Positions 52,986 to 62,333 of a stretch of DNA of 64,000 nt are shown piece after piece (positions within the stretch are counted from its first letter, which is position 1; each line of letters starts with the position of its first letter). A model generated the notes under the pieces. That model was not told the DNA's origin. It saw only the letters and a list, made by a program, of their open reading frames with translations, and searched no databases. This DNA comes from Clostridiales bacterium (GTDB lineage: Bacteria; Bacillota; Clostridia; Christensenellales; Aristaeellaceae), in contig SVGS01000003.1 in NCBI GenBank assembly GCA_015056205.1, positions 62,001 through 126,000 of the forward strand, in the 5' to 3' direction. The position numbers were made by a program, and so were the translations under genes.

Positions 52986-54599
52986 TTACAGCTGCGGACC
53001 GGCGGCTACCAGCGCCTTGCCGGCTTCGTTGCTCTCGTACTTCACGAAGTTCTTGATGAACCGGCCGGCCAGATCCTTCGCCTTGGTCTCCCATTCGGTG
53101 GGATCCTTGTAGGTGTCGCGGGGATCCAGAATTCCGGAATCCACGCCCTTCAGCTCGGTGGGAACCTCAAAGTTGAAGTAAGGAATGGTCTTGGTGGGCG
53201 CGTTCAGAATATCCCCGTCCAGGATCGCGTCGATGATGCCGCGGGTATCCTTGATGGAGATGCGCTTGCCGGTGCCGTTCCATCCGGTGTTGACCAGATA
53301 GGCCTTGGCGCCGCTCTTTTCCATCTTCTTCACCAGCTCTTCCGCATACTTGGTGGGATGCAGCTCCAGGAAGGCCTGGCCGAAGCAGGCGGAGAAGGTC
53401 GGGGTGGGCTCGGTGATGCCGCGCTCGGTGCCGGCCAGCTTCGCGGTGAAGCCGCTCAGGAAGTAATACTTGGTCTGCTCGGGCGTCAGCACGCTGACGG
53501 GGGGCAGCACGCCGAAGGCGTCCGCGCTCAGGAAGATCACGTTCTTCGCGTCGGGGCCGGCGGAAACCGGATTCACCTTCTTGACGATCTTCTCGATATG
53601 CTCGATCGGATAGCTGACGCGGGTATTCTCGGTCACGCTCTTGTCGGCAAAATCGATCTTTCCGTTCTCATCCACGGTCACGTTCTCCAGCAGCGCGTCG
53701 CGGCGGATGGCGTTGTAGATGTCCGGCTCGGAATCCTTGTCCAGGTTGATGACCTTGGCGTAGCAGCCGCCTTCGAAGTTGAACACGCCGTTATCGTCCC
53801 AGCCGTGCTCGTCATCACCGATCAGCAGGCGCTTGGGATCGGTGGACAGGGTGGTCTTGCCGGTACCGCTCAGGCCGAAGAAGATGGCTGTGTTCTTGCC
53901 TTCCATATCGGTGTTGGCGGAGCAGTGCATGGAAGCAATGCCCTTCAGCGGCAGGTAGTAGTTCATCATGGAGAACATGCCCTTCTTCATCTCGCCGCCG
54001 TACCAGGTATTCAGGATCACCTGCTCCCGGCTGGTGATGTTGAAGGCCACGGCGGTCTCGGAGTTCAGGCCCATTTCCTTATACTGATCCACCTTGCCCT
54101 TGGACGCGGCGTACACCACGAAGTCCGGCTTGAAGGCGGCCAGCTCTTCCTCGGAAGGCTGAATGAACATGTTCTTCACGAAATGAGCCTGCCAGGCCAC
54201 TTCCATGATGAAGCGGACGGCCATCCGGGTGTCCTTGTTGGCGCCGCAGAACGCGTCCATCACAAACAGGCGCTTGCCGCTCAGTTCCTTCTGAGCCAGT
54301 TCCTTCAGAATCTTCCAGTTGCCCTCGCTCAGGGGATGGTTGTCGTTCTTGTATCCTTCGGTGGTCCACCACACGGTGTCCTTGGAGTTTTCATCCATGA
54401 CAATGTACTTGTCTTTGGGGCTCCGGCCGGTGTAGATGCCGGTCATAACGTTCATGGCGCCCAGCTCGGTCAGCTGGCCTTTGTCATAGCCCGTCAGTTC
54501 CGGTTTGTTTTCCTCTGCGAAGAGGACTTCATAGGAAGGGTTGTGTACGATCTCGGTTGCGCCGAGAATGCCGTATTGAGAAAGATCAACGGATGCCAT
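52986..54599 (-). CDS. pckA: Phosphoenolpyruvate carboxykinase (ATP)
   Basis: A 537-residue ATP-type PEP carboxykinase, which interconverts PEP + CO2 + ADP and oxaloacetate + ATP. The P-loop [13 protein letters not shown], the metal-binding [22 protein letters not shown] and the block [21 protein letters not shown] are typical. AGGAGG precedes the inner ATG at 54599. With the sodium-pumping decarboxylase downstream, running in the PEP-carboxylating direction would yield ATP and then a sodium gradient and pyruvate, bypassing pyruvate kinase. Confidence 0.97.
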   Translation of the reverse strand: MASVDLSQYGILGATEIVHNPSYEVLFAEENKPELTGYDKGQLTELGAMNVMTGIYTGRSPKDKYIVMDENSKDTVWWTTEGYKNDNHPLSEGNWKILKELAQKELSGKRLFVMDAFCGANKDTRMAVRFIMEVAWQAHFVKNMFIQPSEEELAAFKPDFVVYAASKGKVDQYKEMGLNSETAVAFNITSREQVILNTWYGGEMKKGMFSMMNYYLPLKGIASMHCSANTDMEGKNTAIFFGLSGTGKTTLSTDPKRLLIGDDEHGWDDNGVFNFEGGCYAKVINLDKDSEPDIYNAIRRDALLENVTVDENGKIDFADKSVTENTRVSYPIEHIEKIVKKVNPVSAGPDAKNVIFLSADAFGVLPPVSVLTPEQTKYYFLSGFTAKLAGTERGITEPTPTFSACFGQAFLELHPTKYAEELVKKMEKSGAKAYLVNTGWNGTGKRISIKDTRGIIDAILDGDILNAPTKTIPYFNFEVPTELKGVDSGILDPRDTYKDPTEWETKAKDLAGRFIKNFVKYESNEAGKALVAAGPQL

Positions 54600-54726
54600 G
54601 GGAAAAACCTCCTCATTATAATATCGTGACACGGGCGGTCGAATGGATTCTCAACCTCACCCAATTTCTTTTATTTCTGTGTTCTTCCCCTTTTTCCTGC
54701 TTTGCGGAAAAATTTTTTTGAGGGTT

Positions 54727-56511
54727 TTATTTACGGTCCTCGATTTCCCGCTCCAGTTTCTCTGCCAGCTCATCCAGGCTCATGACCGCGGTCTGATCCG
54801 TTGCCCGGTCACGGACGGATACATTGCCCTCCGCGATCTCTTTTTCGCCGATGATCACCATGTAGGGCACCTTGTCCTCCTGGCGGGCATAGCGGATCTT
54901 GTACCCGATCTTCTCATTCCGCTCGTCCAGCTCGCTGCGGATCCCGCGCGCCATCAGCGCCCGGTTCACCTTCGCGGCATATTCCATGCTCTTGTCGCTG
55001 ACCGGCAGCACCTTCACCTGCACGGGGGCCAGCCAGAGCGGGAATACGCCCTTGGTTTCCTCGATCAGGTAGGCCATAAAGCGGTCCAGAGAGCCCAGAA
55101 TCGCCCGGTGCAGCACCACGGGGGTCTTCTCCGTGCCGTCCTGGTCAATGTATTTCAGATTGAATTTGGCCGGCAGGCAGAAGTCCAGCTGGCAGGTACT
55201 CAGCGTATACTCGGCGCCGATGGCGGGCTTCACGTTCACATCCAGCTTGGGGCCGTAGAAGGCCGCTTCGCCGATCTCCTCCGTGAAGTGGATTCCCAGC
55301 TCCGTCAGCACCTCCCGCAGAGCGCTTTCCGCCTTCTCCCACATGGCGTCGTCCTGATGGTACTTGACCTTGTCCTCCGGATCCCGCAGGCTCAGCACGC
55401 AGCGGTAGTCGGTGATATTGAAATCCTTATAGACGTCGAAGATCAGGTCCACCACGCTGCTGACCTCGTCCTTGATCTGATCCGGAGTCACGAACAGATG
55501 GGCGTCGTTCTGGCAGAAATGTCTGCCCCGCTCGATTCCCTTCAGGGTTCCACTGGGCTCAAACCGGAAGTCATGGGCGATTTCGCCGATCCGGATGGGC
55601 AGATCCCGGTAGCTGTGCAGACGGTTCGCATAGATCATCATATGATGAGGGCAGTTCATCGGACGGAGCACGAAGCTTTCCCCTTCGACCTCCATCGCCG
55701 GGAACATATTTTCCTTGTAGTGTTCCCAGTGACCGCTGGTGCGGTACAGATCCACGGTGCCGACGCAGGGGCTCATCACGTGCTGATAGCCCAGCATCCG
55801 TTCCTTTTCCTTAATATAGTTTTCCAGCTCCTGCCAGATGGTGTATCCCTTGGGCAGGAACATGGGCAGGCCCTTGCCGATCAGATCGTCTGTCATGAAC
55901 AGCTGCATTTCGCGGCCGATCCGGCGGTGATCCCTGGCCTTGGCTTCCTCCACCTGGCGCTCGTATTCCTTCAGCTCGTCCTGGGTCCGGAAAGCGACGC
56001 CGTTCAGCCGGGTTAGCATCTTGTTCTTCTGATCGTTTTTCCAGTAGGCGCCGGACAGGGCCGTCAGTTTGAAGGCTTTCAGGGCCTTGGTATAGGTCAG
56101 GTGCGGGCCGACGCACATATCGATATAGTCGCCCTGCTGATAGAAGGTGATCACCGCGTCCTCATCCAGATCGTCGATATGCTCGACCTTATAGATTTCC
56201 CCGCGGTCCTTCATCAGCTGGATCGCTTCCTTCCGGGGCAGCGGATATACCTTGAAGGGCAGGTTCTCCTTCACGATTTTCTGCATTTCCTGCTCGATGG
56301 CCGGCAGATCCTCATCCGTCAGCTTCACGTCGCCCAGATCGATATCGTAGTGGAAGCCCTTCTCCGTTGCCGGGCCGTAGGCGAAATGCGCGTCCGGATA
56401 AAGCCGCTTAACCGCCTGGGCCATGATGTGAGCCGCCGAATGCCGCAGAACCTCCAGTTCCATCTCCTCCGGACATTCCGCTGTGTGACCGTCGTTGTAG
56501 ATGATTTTCAT
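54727..56511 (-). CDS. thrS: Threonyl-tRNA synthetase, without TGS domain
   Basis: A 594-residue class II synthetase that charges tRNA-Thr. The editing domain starts almost at the N-terminus (HSAAHIMAQAVKRLYPDA, then CVGPHL). The catalytic core shows MNCPHHMMIYANR, GIERGRHFCQNDAHLF and GAEYTLSTCQLDF, and the C-terminal anticodon-binding domain is complete. The N-terminal TGS domain of usual ThrS (about 60 more residues) is missing: only ~22 residues precede the editing domain. Expression is controlled by a T-box leader. Confidence 0.95.
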   Translation of the reverse strand: MKIIYNDGHTAECPEEMELEVLRHSAAHIMAQAVKRLYPDAHFAYGPATEKGFHYDIDLGDVKLTDEDLPAIEQEMQKIVKENLPFKVYPLPRKEAIQLMKDRGEIYKVEHIDDLDEDAVITFYQQGDYIDMCVGPHLTYTKALKAFKLTALSGAYWKNDQKNKMLTRLNGVAFRTQDELKEYERQVEEAKARDHRRIGREMQLFMTDDLIGKGLPMFLPKGYTIWQELENYIKEKERMLGYQHVMSPCVGTVDLYRTSGHWEHYKENMFPAMEVEGESFVLRPMNCPHHMMIYANRLHSYRDLPIRIGEIAHDFRFEPSGTLKGIERGRHFCQNDAHLFVTPDQIKDEVSSVVDLIFDVYKDFNITDYRCVLSLRDPEDKVKYHQDDAMWEKAESALREVLTELGIHFTEEIGEAAFYGPKLDVNVKPAIGAEYTLSTCQLDFCLPAKFNLKYIDQDGTEKTPVVLHRAILGSLDRFMAYLIEETKGVFPLWLAPVQVKVLPVSDKSMEYAAKVNRALMARGIRSELDERNEKIGYKIRYARQEDKVPYMVIIGEKEIAEGNVSVRDRATDQTAVMSLDELAEKLEREIEDRK

Positions 56512-56546
56512 GGGTACCCTCCTTTTTCTTTCCGGGCGGGATAAGT

Positions 56547-56772
56547 AAAAAGCATCCGCCCTGACATCGTTCGTGCCGGGACGGATGCTTTAATCAGCAT
56601 TCGCGGTTCCACCCTGCTTGTTTTGCAACCACTCATTCATGCCGAAATCGGACGGCCGCCGCTCCCCGTCCGGGAATGGTATCCGTGCAGCGCCGCCTGC
56701 GGGTTTCCACCCTCCCCACTCTCTGTAAGAGCGGACAGCTGCCGGCATGTTTCCCTTCATCCGGAAAGATGA
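56547..56772 (-). promoter_or_regulatory. T-box leader of thrS
   Basis: On the minus strand the leader contains the T-box word AGGGTGGAACCGCG (56602-56615) followed by an intrinsic terminator, AGCATCCG...CGGATGCT with a T tract (56547-56590). Uncharged tRNA-Thr pairing with the leader would favour the antiterminator and thrS expression. An ACC triplet in GGATACCATTCC is a candidate Thr specifier codon, unverified. It explains the 308 bases between thrS and tpiA. Confidence 0.9.
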
Positions 56773-56776
56773 ACAG

Positions 56777-56805
56777 AGTATAGCATTTCCGCAGAGGAAA
56801 ATCAA
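56777..56805 (-). promoter_or_regulatory. Promoter of thrS
   Basis: TTGATT and TATACT on the minus strand with a 17-base spacer, directly ahead of the T-box leader and just after the tpiA stop. Confidence 0.8.
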
Positions 56806-56819
56806 CGGGAAAATTTATC

Positions 56820-57575
56820 TCAGTCCTTGTCGTAATTCACAACCAGGCTGAAATCGGGAGCCTTCAGGCTCGCGCCGCCGATCAGGCCGCCGTCGATTTC
56901 GGGCTGCGCCATCAGGCCCTTGACGTTCTTGGGATTCATGCTTCCGCCGTACTGAATGCGGATGGCGTCTCCCGCCTTGGCGCCGTATTTCCGGGCAACC
57001 GCCTTGCGGATCACGCCGATGGTCTCGTTGGCCTGCTCGTCCGTTGCGGTCAGACCGGTGCCGATCGCCCATACGGGTTCATAGGCGATGACCAGATTGC
57101 TGGCCTGTTCCTCGGTCAGTCCGTTCAGCGCGATCAGCGTCTGGTATTCAACCAGTGCGTCCGTATATCCGGCTTCCCGCTCTTCCTTGTTTTCGCCGAC
57201 GCACAGAATCACCTTCAGGCCGGCTTCCACCGCGGCCAGCACCCGCTTGTTCACGGTCTTGTCGGTTTCACCGAAGTACTGGCGGCGCTCGCTGTGCCCG
57301 ATGATCACGTATTCCACGCCGCAGGCTTTCAGCATATCCGCGCTCAGCTCGCCGGTGAAGGCGCCGCTCTTGGCCCAGTGCACGTTCTCCGCGCCCAGAT
57401 GAATGTTGCTGCCTTCGGCCGCTTCCTTCACCGCGGCAAAATCCACCGCGGGAACGCAGACAACCACGTCGCAGGCGGCATCCTTCACCAGGGGCTTCAG
57501 CTCGGTAACCAGCGCTTTGGCTTCATCCGGGGTCTTGTTCATTTTCCAGTTTCCGGCAATAATGGCTTTACGCAT
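56820..57575 (-). CDS. tpiA: Triosephosphate isomerase
   Basis: A 251-residue glycolytic TIM-barrel enzyme converting dihydroxyacetone phosphate and glyceraldehyde 3-phosphate. Catalytic residues are visible in AGNWKMN (Lys), IIGHSERRQYFG (His) and VIAYEPVWAIGTG (Glu), with the phosphate loop IQYGGSMNPKN. The start at 57575 (MRKAIIAGNWKMN) is the usual one; AAGGGA lies upstream. It follows pgk by 30 bases. Confidence 0.97.
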   Translation of the reverse strand: MRKAIIAGNWKMNKTPDEAKALVTELKPLVKDAACDVVVCVPAVDFAAVKEAAEGSNIHLGAENVHWAKSGAFTGELSADMLKACGVEYVIIGHSERRQYFGETDKTVNKRVLAAVEAGLKVILCVGENKEEREAGYTDALVEYQTLIALNGLTEEQASNLVIAYEPVWAIGTGLTATDEQANETIGVIRKAVARKYGAKAGDAIRIQYGGSMNPKNVKGLMAQPEIDGGLIGGASLKAPDFSLVVNYDKD

Positions 57576-57605
57576 AATCATCTGTCCCTTTCTGTAAATG
57601 GAATC

Positions 57606-58808
57606 TTATTTGTCGTCCAGGCACGCAACGCCGGGCAGGGTCTTGCCTTCCAGGAATTCCAGGGAGGCTCCGCCGCCGGTGGAGATATGGGTCATCTTCG
57701 CGCCCAGGCCCATCTGTTCCACAGCCGCGGCGCTGTCGCCGCCGCCGATGATGGTCACGGCTTCGCTGTCCGCCATGGCCTGCGCCACGGACAGGGTGCC
57801 CTTTGCCAGCACGGGGTTCTCAAATACGCCCATGGGTCCGTTCCACACAACGGTCCTGGCGGCCTTGACAGCCTCCGCGAACAGTGCGGCGGTCTTCGGT
57901 CCGATATCCACGCCTTCCATATCCGCGGGAATCTTGTCCGCGTCGGTCACCACCGTATCCACGGGGGCGTCGATGGGATCCGGGAACGCCTTGACGCACA
58001 CGGTGTCGATCGGGAGCAGCAGCTTGACGCCCTTTTTCTCCGCCTTGGCCATCATCTCGGTGCAGTAATCGATCTTGCTCGCGTCCAGCAGGCTCTTGCC
58101 CACTTCATAGCCCTTCGCCTTCAGGAAGGTGAAAGCCATGCCGCCGCCGATGATCAGGGTATCCACCTTTTCCAGCAGATTGTTGATCACGTTCAGCTTG
58201 TCCTCGATCTTGGCGCCGCCCAGCACCGCCACGAAGGGACGGTCCGCGTTCTCCAGCGCTTTGCCCATGATGGACAGCTCCTTGCCGATCAGATATCCGG
58301 CAACGTTGGGGCTGGTATAAGCGGTCACGCCCGCGGTGGAGCAGTGCGCGCGGTGGCAGGAGCCGAAAGCGTCATCCACATACGCGTCCGCCAGGGAAGC
58401 CAGCTCTTTGCTGAACTCCTCGACGTTCTTGGTTTCTTCCTTGCGGAAACGGGTGTTCTGCAGCAGCACGACGTCGCCGTCCTTCATTGCCGCAACGGCC
58501 GCCTTCGCGTTCTCGCCCACAACGTTATCGTCATTGGCAAAGACAACATTCTTTCCCAGCAGTTCGGACAGCCGGACCGCCACCGGAGCCAGGGAGAATT
58601 TCTCTTCCGGACCGTTCTTCGGCTTGCCCAGATGACTGCACAGGATCACCTTGCCGCCGTCCGCGATCAGCTTCTGAATGGTAGGCAGCGCCGCCACAAT
58701 ACGCTTGTCGTTGGTGATCTTCCCGTCTTTCATGGGAACGTTGAAATCGCAGCGGACAAGAACCCGTTTGCCTTGGACCTGGATGTCGTCAATCGTCTTC
58801 TTTGCCAT
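57606..58808 (-). CDS. pgk: Phosphoglycerate kinase
   Basis: A 400-residue glycolytic kinase making ATP from 1,3-bisphosphoglycerate. Family blocks: [16 protein letters not shown] at the start, [49 protein letters not shown] and the C-terminal [12 protein letters not shown]. Full length. It stands between cggR and tpiA; gapA, usual between cggR and pgk, is not in the window. Confidence 0.98.
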   Translation of the reverse strand: MAKKTIDDIQVQGKRVLVRCDFNVPMKDGKITNDKRIVAALPTIQKLIADGGKVILCSHLGKPKNGPEEKFSLAPVAVRLSELLGKNVVFANDDNVVGENAKAAVAAMKDGDVVLLQNTRFRKEETKNVEEFSKELASLADAYVDDAFGSCHRAHCSTAGVTAYTSPNVAGYLIGKELSIMGKALENADRPFVAVLGGAKIEDKLNVINNLLEKVDTLIIGGGMAFTFLKAKGYEVGKSLLDASKIDYCTEMMAKAEKKGVKLLLPIDTVCVKAFPDPIDAPVDTVVTDADKIPADMEGVDIGPKTAALFAEAVKAARTVVWNGPMGVFENPVLAKGTLSVAQAMADSEAVTIIGGGDSAAAVEQMGLGAKMTHISTGGGASLEFLEGKTLPGVACLDDK

Positions 58809-58874
58809 GATAAACCACTCCTTTTAATCATTGTAGAATACTCTCTATTGCAAAGCCCCTGCCGGGGCAGGCAA

Positions 58875-59903
58875 TCATGCCTTCAGGATGCTCAGCATCC
58901 GGGCGGCGGCTCCCTCGTCGGTGGCCAGCATCGCGTGATGGGAGTGCCGGGTGACAGAGATGACCGCTTCCGCCTTGGAGGCCCCCGCCGCCACCGCGAT
59001 CATGCGGCAGGTCGGTTTCAGCCGGGCCGGATCCACGCCGAAGCTGGCGGATGCCAGCAGGCAGCGGCCTTCCAGATCGTAATAGGATCCGATGCTCTCC
59101 CCGGCGGCGTGTTCGCTCATCAGACGGTTCTGAACCTCCCGGCTCAGCTTCTGATTCCGCACGGCTTCCTCCGCGCGGCCGATTCCGTGCAGAATGACGT
59201 CAGCCCGTTCCAGAAGCTCCAGTACCTCGCTGACTTCCGGCACCTTCCGCATCTCCTGCATGGTCTGCGCGTTGATCCGGTCCGGCAGATGGATCAGGCG
59301 GTAATGCCCTCCCAGTCGGCCGGCGATTTCCTCCGCCAGGGTGTTGGCCTGCAGCTCCACCGAGCGCCCCAGCCCGCCCCGGGCCGGTACGACCATCACG
59401 TTCAGCGGGCTCTGCGGCTGCAGATTCCGTGCCACGGCCGCGATGCTTCTTCCCCCGGTCACCGCCAGGGTGTTGCCGCTCTGCAGAAGCATCCGCAGCC
59501 TTCCCGCGCAGACGCGGCCCACGTCGTTCAGCACCTGCCCGTCCTCATCCGCGTTGCCGGGAGCAATCATCACCCGGTCGATGCCCAGAGCCTGGCTCAG
59601 CCGCTGTTCCATCTCCGTCAGCCCGCTCATGGCCCGGGAAAACTCTCTGGCCGCCTCCAGCACCTCTCCCGCCCTGGGAGTCAGATTCATGCCGGAAGGA
59701 TCCAACGATACATAGCCCAGCTCCCTGAGCAGCGCGGCCGCGTTGCGTATTTCGCGCTCCGGCAGATTCAGCCGGGCCGCCAGCTGCCTCCGCCCGACGG
59801 GCTGCAGAGCCGAGATCCGTTCCAGAATCAGAGCCCGGCGGGTCATTTCCTCCGTCAGATCGGGAGCCAGCCTGCGCATCATCTGAATCAGGTCAGCGTC
59901 CAT
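58875..59903 (-). CDS. cggR: Central glycolytic genes regulator CggR (SorC family)
   Basis: A 342-residue repressor. The N-terminal ~80 residues are a winged HTH (PVGRRQLAARLNLPEREIRNAAALLRELGYV). The rest is a SorC-type sugar-phosphate-binding domain (NTLAVTGGRSIAAVARNL, MVVPARGGLGRSVELQANTLAEEIA, ADVILHGIGRAEEA), which in CggR binds fructose 1,6-bisphosphate. GGAGGG precedes the ATG. A promoter and a CggR-like direct-repeat operator lie just upstream, suggesting autoregulation of cggR-pgk-tpiA. Confidence 0.92.
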   Translation of the reverse strand: MDADLIQMMRRLAPDLTEEMTRRALILERISALQPVGRRQLAARLNLPEREIRNAAALLRELGYVSLDPSGMNLTPRAGEVLEAAREFSRAMSGLTEMEQRLSQALGIDRVMIAPGNADEDGQVLNDVGRVCAGRLRMLLQSGNTLAVTGGRSIAAVARNLQPQSPLNVMVVPARGGLGRSVELQANTLAEEIAGRLGGHYRLIHLPDRINAQTMQEMRKVPEVSEVLELLERADVILHGIGRAEEAVRNQKLSREVQNRLMSEHAAGESIGSYYDLEGRCLLASASFGVDPARLKPTCRMIAVAAGASKAEAVISVTRHSHHAMLATDEGAAARMLSILKA

Positions 59904-59930
59904 CGGCTCCCTCCTTTCCGGTTCGGGCGG

Positions 59931-59965
59931 GACAAAAACCAGCCCGCGGGTCCATCCATGTCCCG
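59931..59965 (-). promoter_or_regulatory. Candidate CggR operator (two direct repeats)
   Basis: On the minus strand CGGGAC-N6-GGAC is followed after three bases by CGGGCT-N6-TGTC. The known Bacillus operator is two copies of CGGGAC-N6-TGTC spaced four bases apart. It lies directly after the -10 of cggR, the position expected for a roadblock repressor. Confidence 0.7.
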
Positions 59966-59969
59966 GAAA

Positions 59970-59998
59970 ATCTTATCACAAGGGATTCTTCCCCGCAA
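59970..59998 (-). promoter_or_regulatory. Promoter of cggR-pgk-tpiA
   Basis: TTGCGG and TAAGAT on the minus strand with a 17-base spacer and TGTGA before the -10. Confidence 0.65.
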
Positions 59999-60015
59999 GC
60001 CTTTTTTGTTTCTCC

Positions 60016-61161
60016 TCAGACCCGGATCATCTCCGTGCCTTCCAGCGCCCGGCGGATCATTTCCTCTCCGTCCAGCCGGCTTTCTCCCTCCAGGATCTTT
60101 TCCATTTTCGGTTTTGTGGCCGGATGCCGCGGGGTGAACACGGTGCAGCAATCCTCAAAGGGGAGCGAGGATATCTCCAGGGTCCCGATCTTCCGGGCCA
60201 CCTCGATGATCTCGCTCTTGTCGAAGCCGATCAGCGGCCGGAACACCGGCATCTCCGCCACCGCGTCCGTAGTTCCCAGCGCCTGCATCGTCTGGCTGGC
60301 CACCTGGCCGATGCTTTCCCCGGTGATCAGCGCCTCGCATCCCTCCTGCCGGGCGATCCGCTCGGCGATCCGCATCATATATCGCCGCATAATCAGCGTG
60401 GTATATTCCTCGGGGCATTTTTCATGGATCGCCATCTGGATCTCCGTGAAGGGCACCACAAATACCTTGATTCCGCAGCAGCTGAAGCTCAGCTTCCGGG
60501 CCAGATCCAGCACCTTTTCCTTTGCCCGGTCGGAGGTATAGGGATAGCTGTGAAAATGCACCGCGTTGATCTGCACGCCCCGCTTGGCGATCATCCAACC
60601 CGCGACGGGACTGTCGATACCGCCGCTGAGCAGCAGCGTGGCGTTCCCGTTGGTTCCCACGGGCATGCCGCCCACAGCGGGGATTTCCCGAACGTACAGA
60701 TACGCCTTATCCCGGATCTCGATATTCACGGCGTGCTCCGGCTGATGTACGTCCACCTTCAGGTTCGGGTTGGCCTGCAGAATCCGGTATCCGACTTCCT
60801 CGTTGATGGCCGGGGAATTCATGAAATAGCGCTTGTCGCTTCGACGGGCCATCACCTTGAAGGTGCCCTTCAGATCCCGGGTCATGGCGATCGCCTGATC
60901 ACAGACCGCGTCAAAATCCTCCTTCGGCATTTCCAGCGCCGGGCTCACGCTGTGAACGCCGAATACCTGGGTCACCCGCTGGATGCAGGTTTCCAGGTCG
61001 CTGAAGCCTTTTACAAAAATACGGCCGTCGCTGACCCAGACCTCCGCGCCCAGTCCCCGTACCGCATAACGGATTTTGCGGACCAGCGCCCGGATAAAAT
61101 AAGGCCGGTTCAGTCCTTTCAGAAAAATTTCCCCGTATCGGACCAGCAATAAATCCTGCAT
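60016..61161 (-). CDS. thiI: tRNA 4-thiouridine synthase ThiI
   Basis: A 381-residue enzyme that adenylates tRNA U8 and inserts sulfur to make 4-thiouridine. An N-terminal ferredoxin-like/THUMP part (GEIFLKGLNRPYF; VKGFSDLETCIQRVTQVFG) is followed by the PP-loop ATPase NATLLLSGGIDSPVAGWMIAK. There is no C-terminal rhodanese domain, as in Bacillus, where a dedicated cysteine desulfurase supplies sulfur. That desulfurase gene lies 17 bases upstream. Confidence 0.95.
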   Translation of the reverse strand: MQDLLLVRYGEIFLKGLNRPYFIRALVRKIRYAVRGLGAEVWVSDGRIFVKGFSDLETCIQRVTQVFGVHSVSPALEMPKEDFDAVCDQAIAMTRDLKGTFKVMARRSDKRYFMNSPAINEEVGYRILQANPNLKVDVHQPEHAVNIEIRDKAYLYVREIPAVGGMPVGTNGNATLLLSGGIDSPVAGWMIAKRGVQINAVHFHSYPYTSDRAKEKVLDLARKLSFSCCGIKVFVVPFTEIQMAIHEKCPEEYTTLIMRRYMMRIAERIARQEGCEALITGESIGQVASQTMQALGTTDAVAEMPVFRPLIGFDKSEIIEVARKIGTLEISSLPFEDCCTVFTPRHPATKPKMEKILEGESRLDGEEMIRRALEGTEMIRV

Positions 61162-61178
61162 CGTCTGTTTCCTCCGGT

Positions 61179-62330
61179 TCAGCGTCTCGTGTATTTTTTC
61201 AGCATTTCATACTGAGCGCTCAGGCGCTCCGCGGTATATCGGATTTCTTCCTCTGTGGTATCCGGGCTCAGGCTGAAGCGCAGAGAGCAGTCCGCAACGG
61301 AAACCGGCACGCCCATAGCCCGGAGCACGGGGGAAATTTTCTGTTTCCGGCTGGCGCAGGCGCTCCCGGCGGATACCAGGATGCCGTCTCCCTCCAGCGC
61401 GAAGAGCATCGTCTGGCTTCGGACCGGCGGAAAAGCCGCGTTCAGAATATGCGGCGCGCAGGCGTCCTCCCGGTCGGTGGGGCTGTTGATCACCGCTCCG
61501 GGAATCGCTTCCTTCACCAGCGACTCCAGCAGGTCCCGCAGGCGCCGCATCCGGTCGCAGGCGCCGGGATCCCAGGACCGGACCGCTTCCCCCAGGGCCA
61601 GAATGCCGAAGGTATTTTCCGTTCCGGAGCGAAGATTTTCCTCCTGTCCGCCGCCGAACAGAATCGGCCGGACTTTGCAGTCCCTGCGCAGAATCAGGGC
61701 GCCGGTTCCCTTCAGACCGTGAATCTTGTGTGCCGACAGCGCGTAGCTCTGCAGACCCAGCCGGTTAAACCGCACCGGCATCCGCAGAAATCCCTGTACG
61801 CCGTCCGCGTGAAACCAGGCGTCCGGACAGATCCGGTTTCGCAGGGCGCTGATGGTTTCCAGCGGTTCCGCGGCGCCCGTTTCATTGTTTACCTGCATGA
61901 CCGCGATCAGCGCCACGTCCCCGTCCAGCATGTTCTCCAGCGCGCCGCAGTCCGCCGCTCCTCCGGGACCGGCCGGGATTTCCTCCACCCGGTGTCCCAT
62001 GCGCTCCAGCGCTTCCCGGCAGGCGGATACCGCCGGATGCTCCACTGAGGAGATCAGCACACGCCCGGGCTTTCGCCATCCCTGCATGCAGCCCAGCAAT
62101 GCCAGATTATCCGCTTCCGTCCCTCCGGAGGTGAAAATAACCTTCTGTCCCTCCGCGCCGGCGGCGTTCAGAACCGCCTCCCGCACCGAAGCCATTTCCT
62201 TCTGGATCTCCAGCGCCGGCTGATATAAAGCGGATGGATTGTACCATCCGCTTTCCATCGCCCGCATCACCCGGGCCCGCACGGCCTCCGAAGGTCTCGT
62301 CGTGGCGCTGTTGTCAAGATAAACCTTCAT
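61179..62330 (-). CDS. Cysteine desulfurase (NifS/IscS family)
   Basis: A 383-residue PLP enzyme releasing sulfur from cysteine. Blocks: YLDNSATTRPSEAV, FTSGGTEADNLAL, the PLP Lys in LSAHKIHGLKGTGAL, and the catalytic Cys in SAGSACASRKQK. The position directly ahead of thiI suggests that it feeds sulfur to tRNA thiolation, like NifZ with ThiI in Bacillus; a wider role in iron-sulfur assembly is possible. CAGGAG precedes the ATG. Confidence 0.93.
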   Translation of the reverse strand: MKVYLDNSATTRPSEAVRARVMRAMESGWYNPSALYQPALEIQKEMASVREAVLNAAGAEGQKVIFTSGGTEADNLALLGCMQGWRKPGRVLISSVEHPAVSACREALERMGHRVEEIPAGPGGAADCGALENMLDGDVALIAVMQVNNETGAAEPLETISALRNRICPDAWFHADGVQGFLRMPVRFNRLGLQSYALSAHKIHGLKGTGALILRRDCKVRPILFGGGQEENLRSGTENTFGILALGEAVRSWDPGACDRMRRLRDLLESLVKEAIPGAVINSPTDREDACAPHILNAAFPPVRSQTMLFALEGDGILVSAGSACASRKQKISPVLRAMGVPVSVADCSLRFSLSPDTTEEEIRYTAERLSAQYEMLKKYTRR

Positions 62331-62333
62331 CTT

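Noticed and set aside
54612-54620. TATAAT just before pckA as a -10 element
   Set aside because: It is only a few bases before the ribosome binding site, so the transcript would start in or after it; no fitting -35 is present.
50499-54629. 1376-residue plus-strand ORF
   Set aside because: It is exactly antisense to the decarboxylase and pckA genes, has a low-complexity His/Gly/Leu composition and no domain; it exists because the sense genes avoid certain codons.
57294-60137. 947-residue plus-strand ORF
   Set aside because: Antisense shadow of tpiA, pgk and cggR, all of which have unmistakable motifs on the minus strand.
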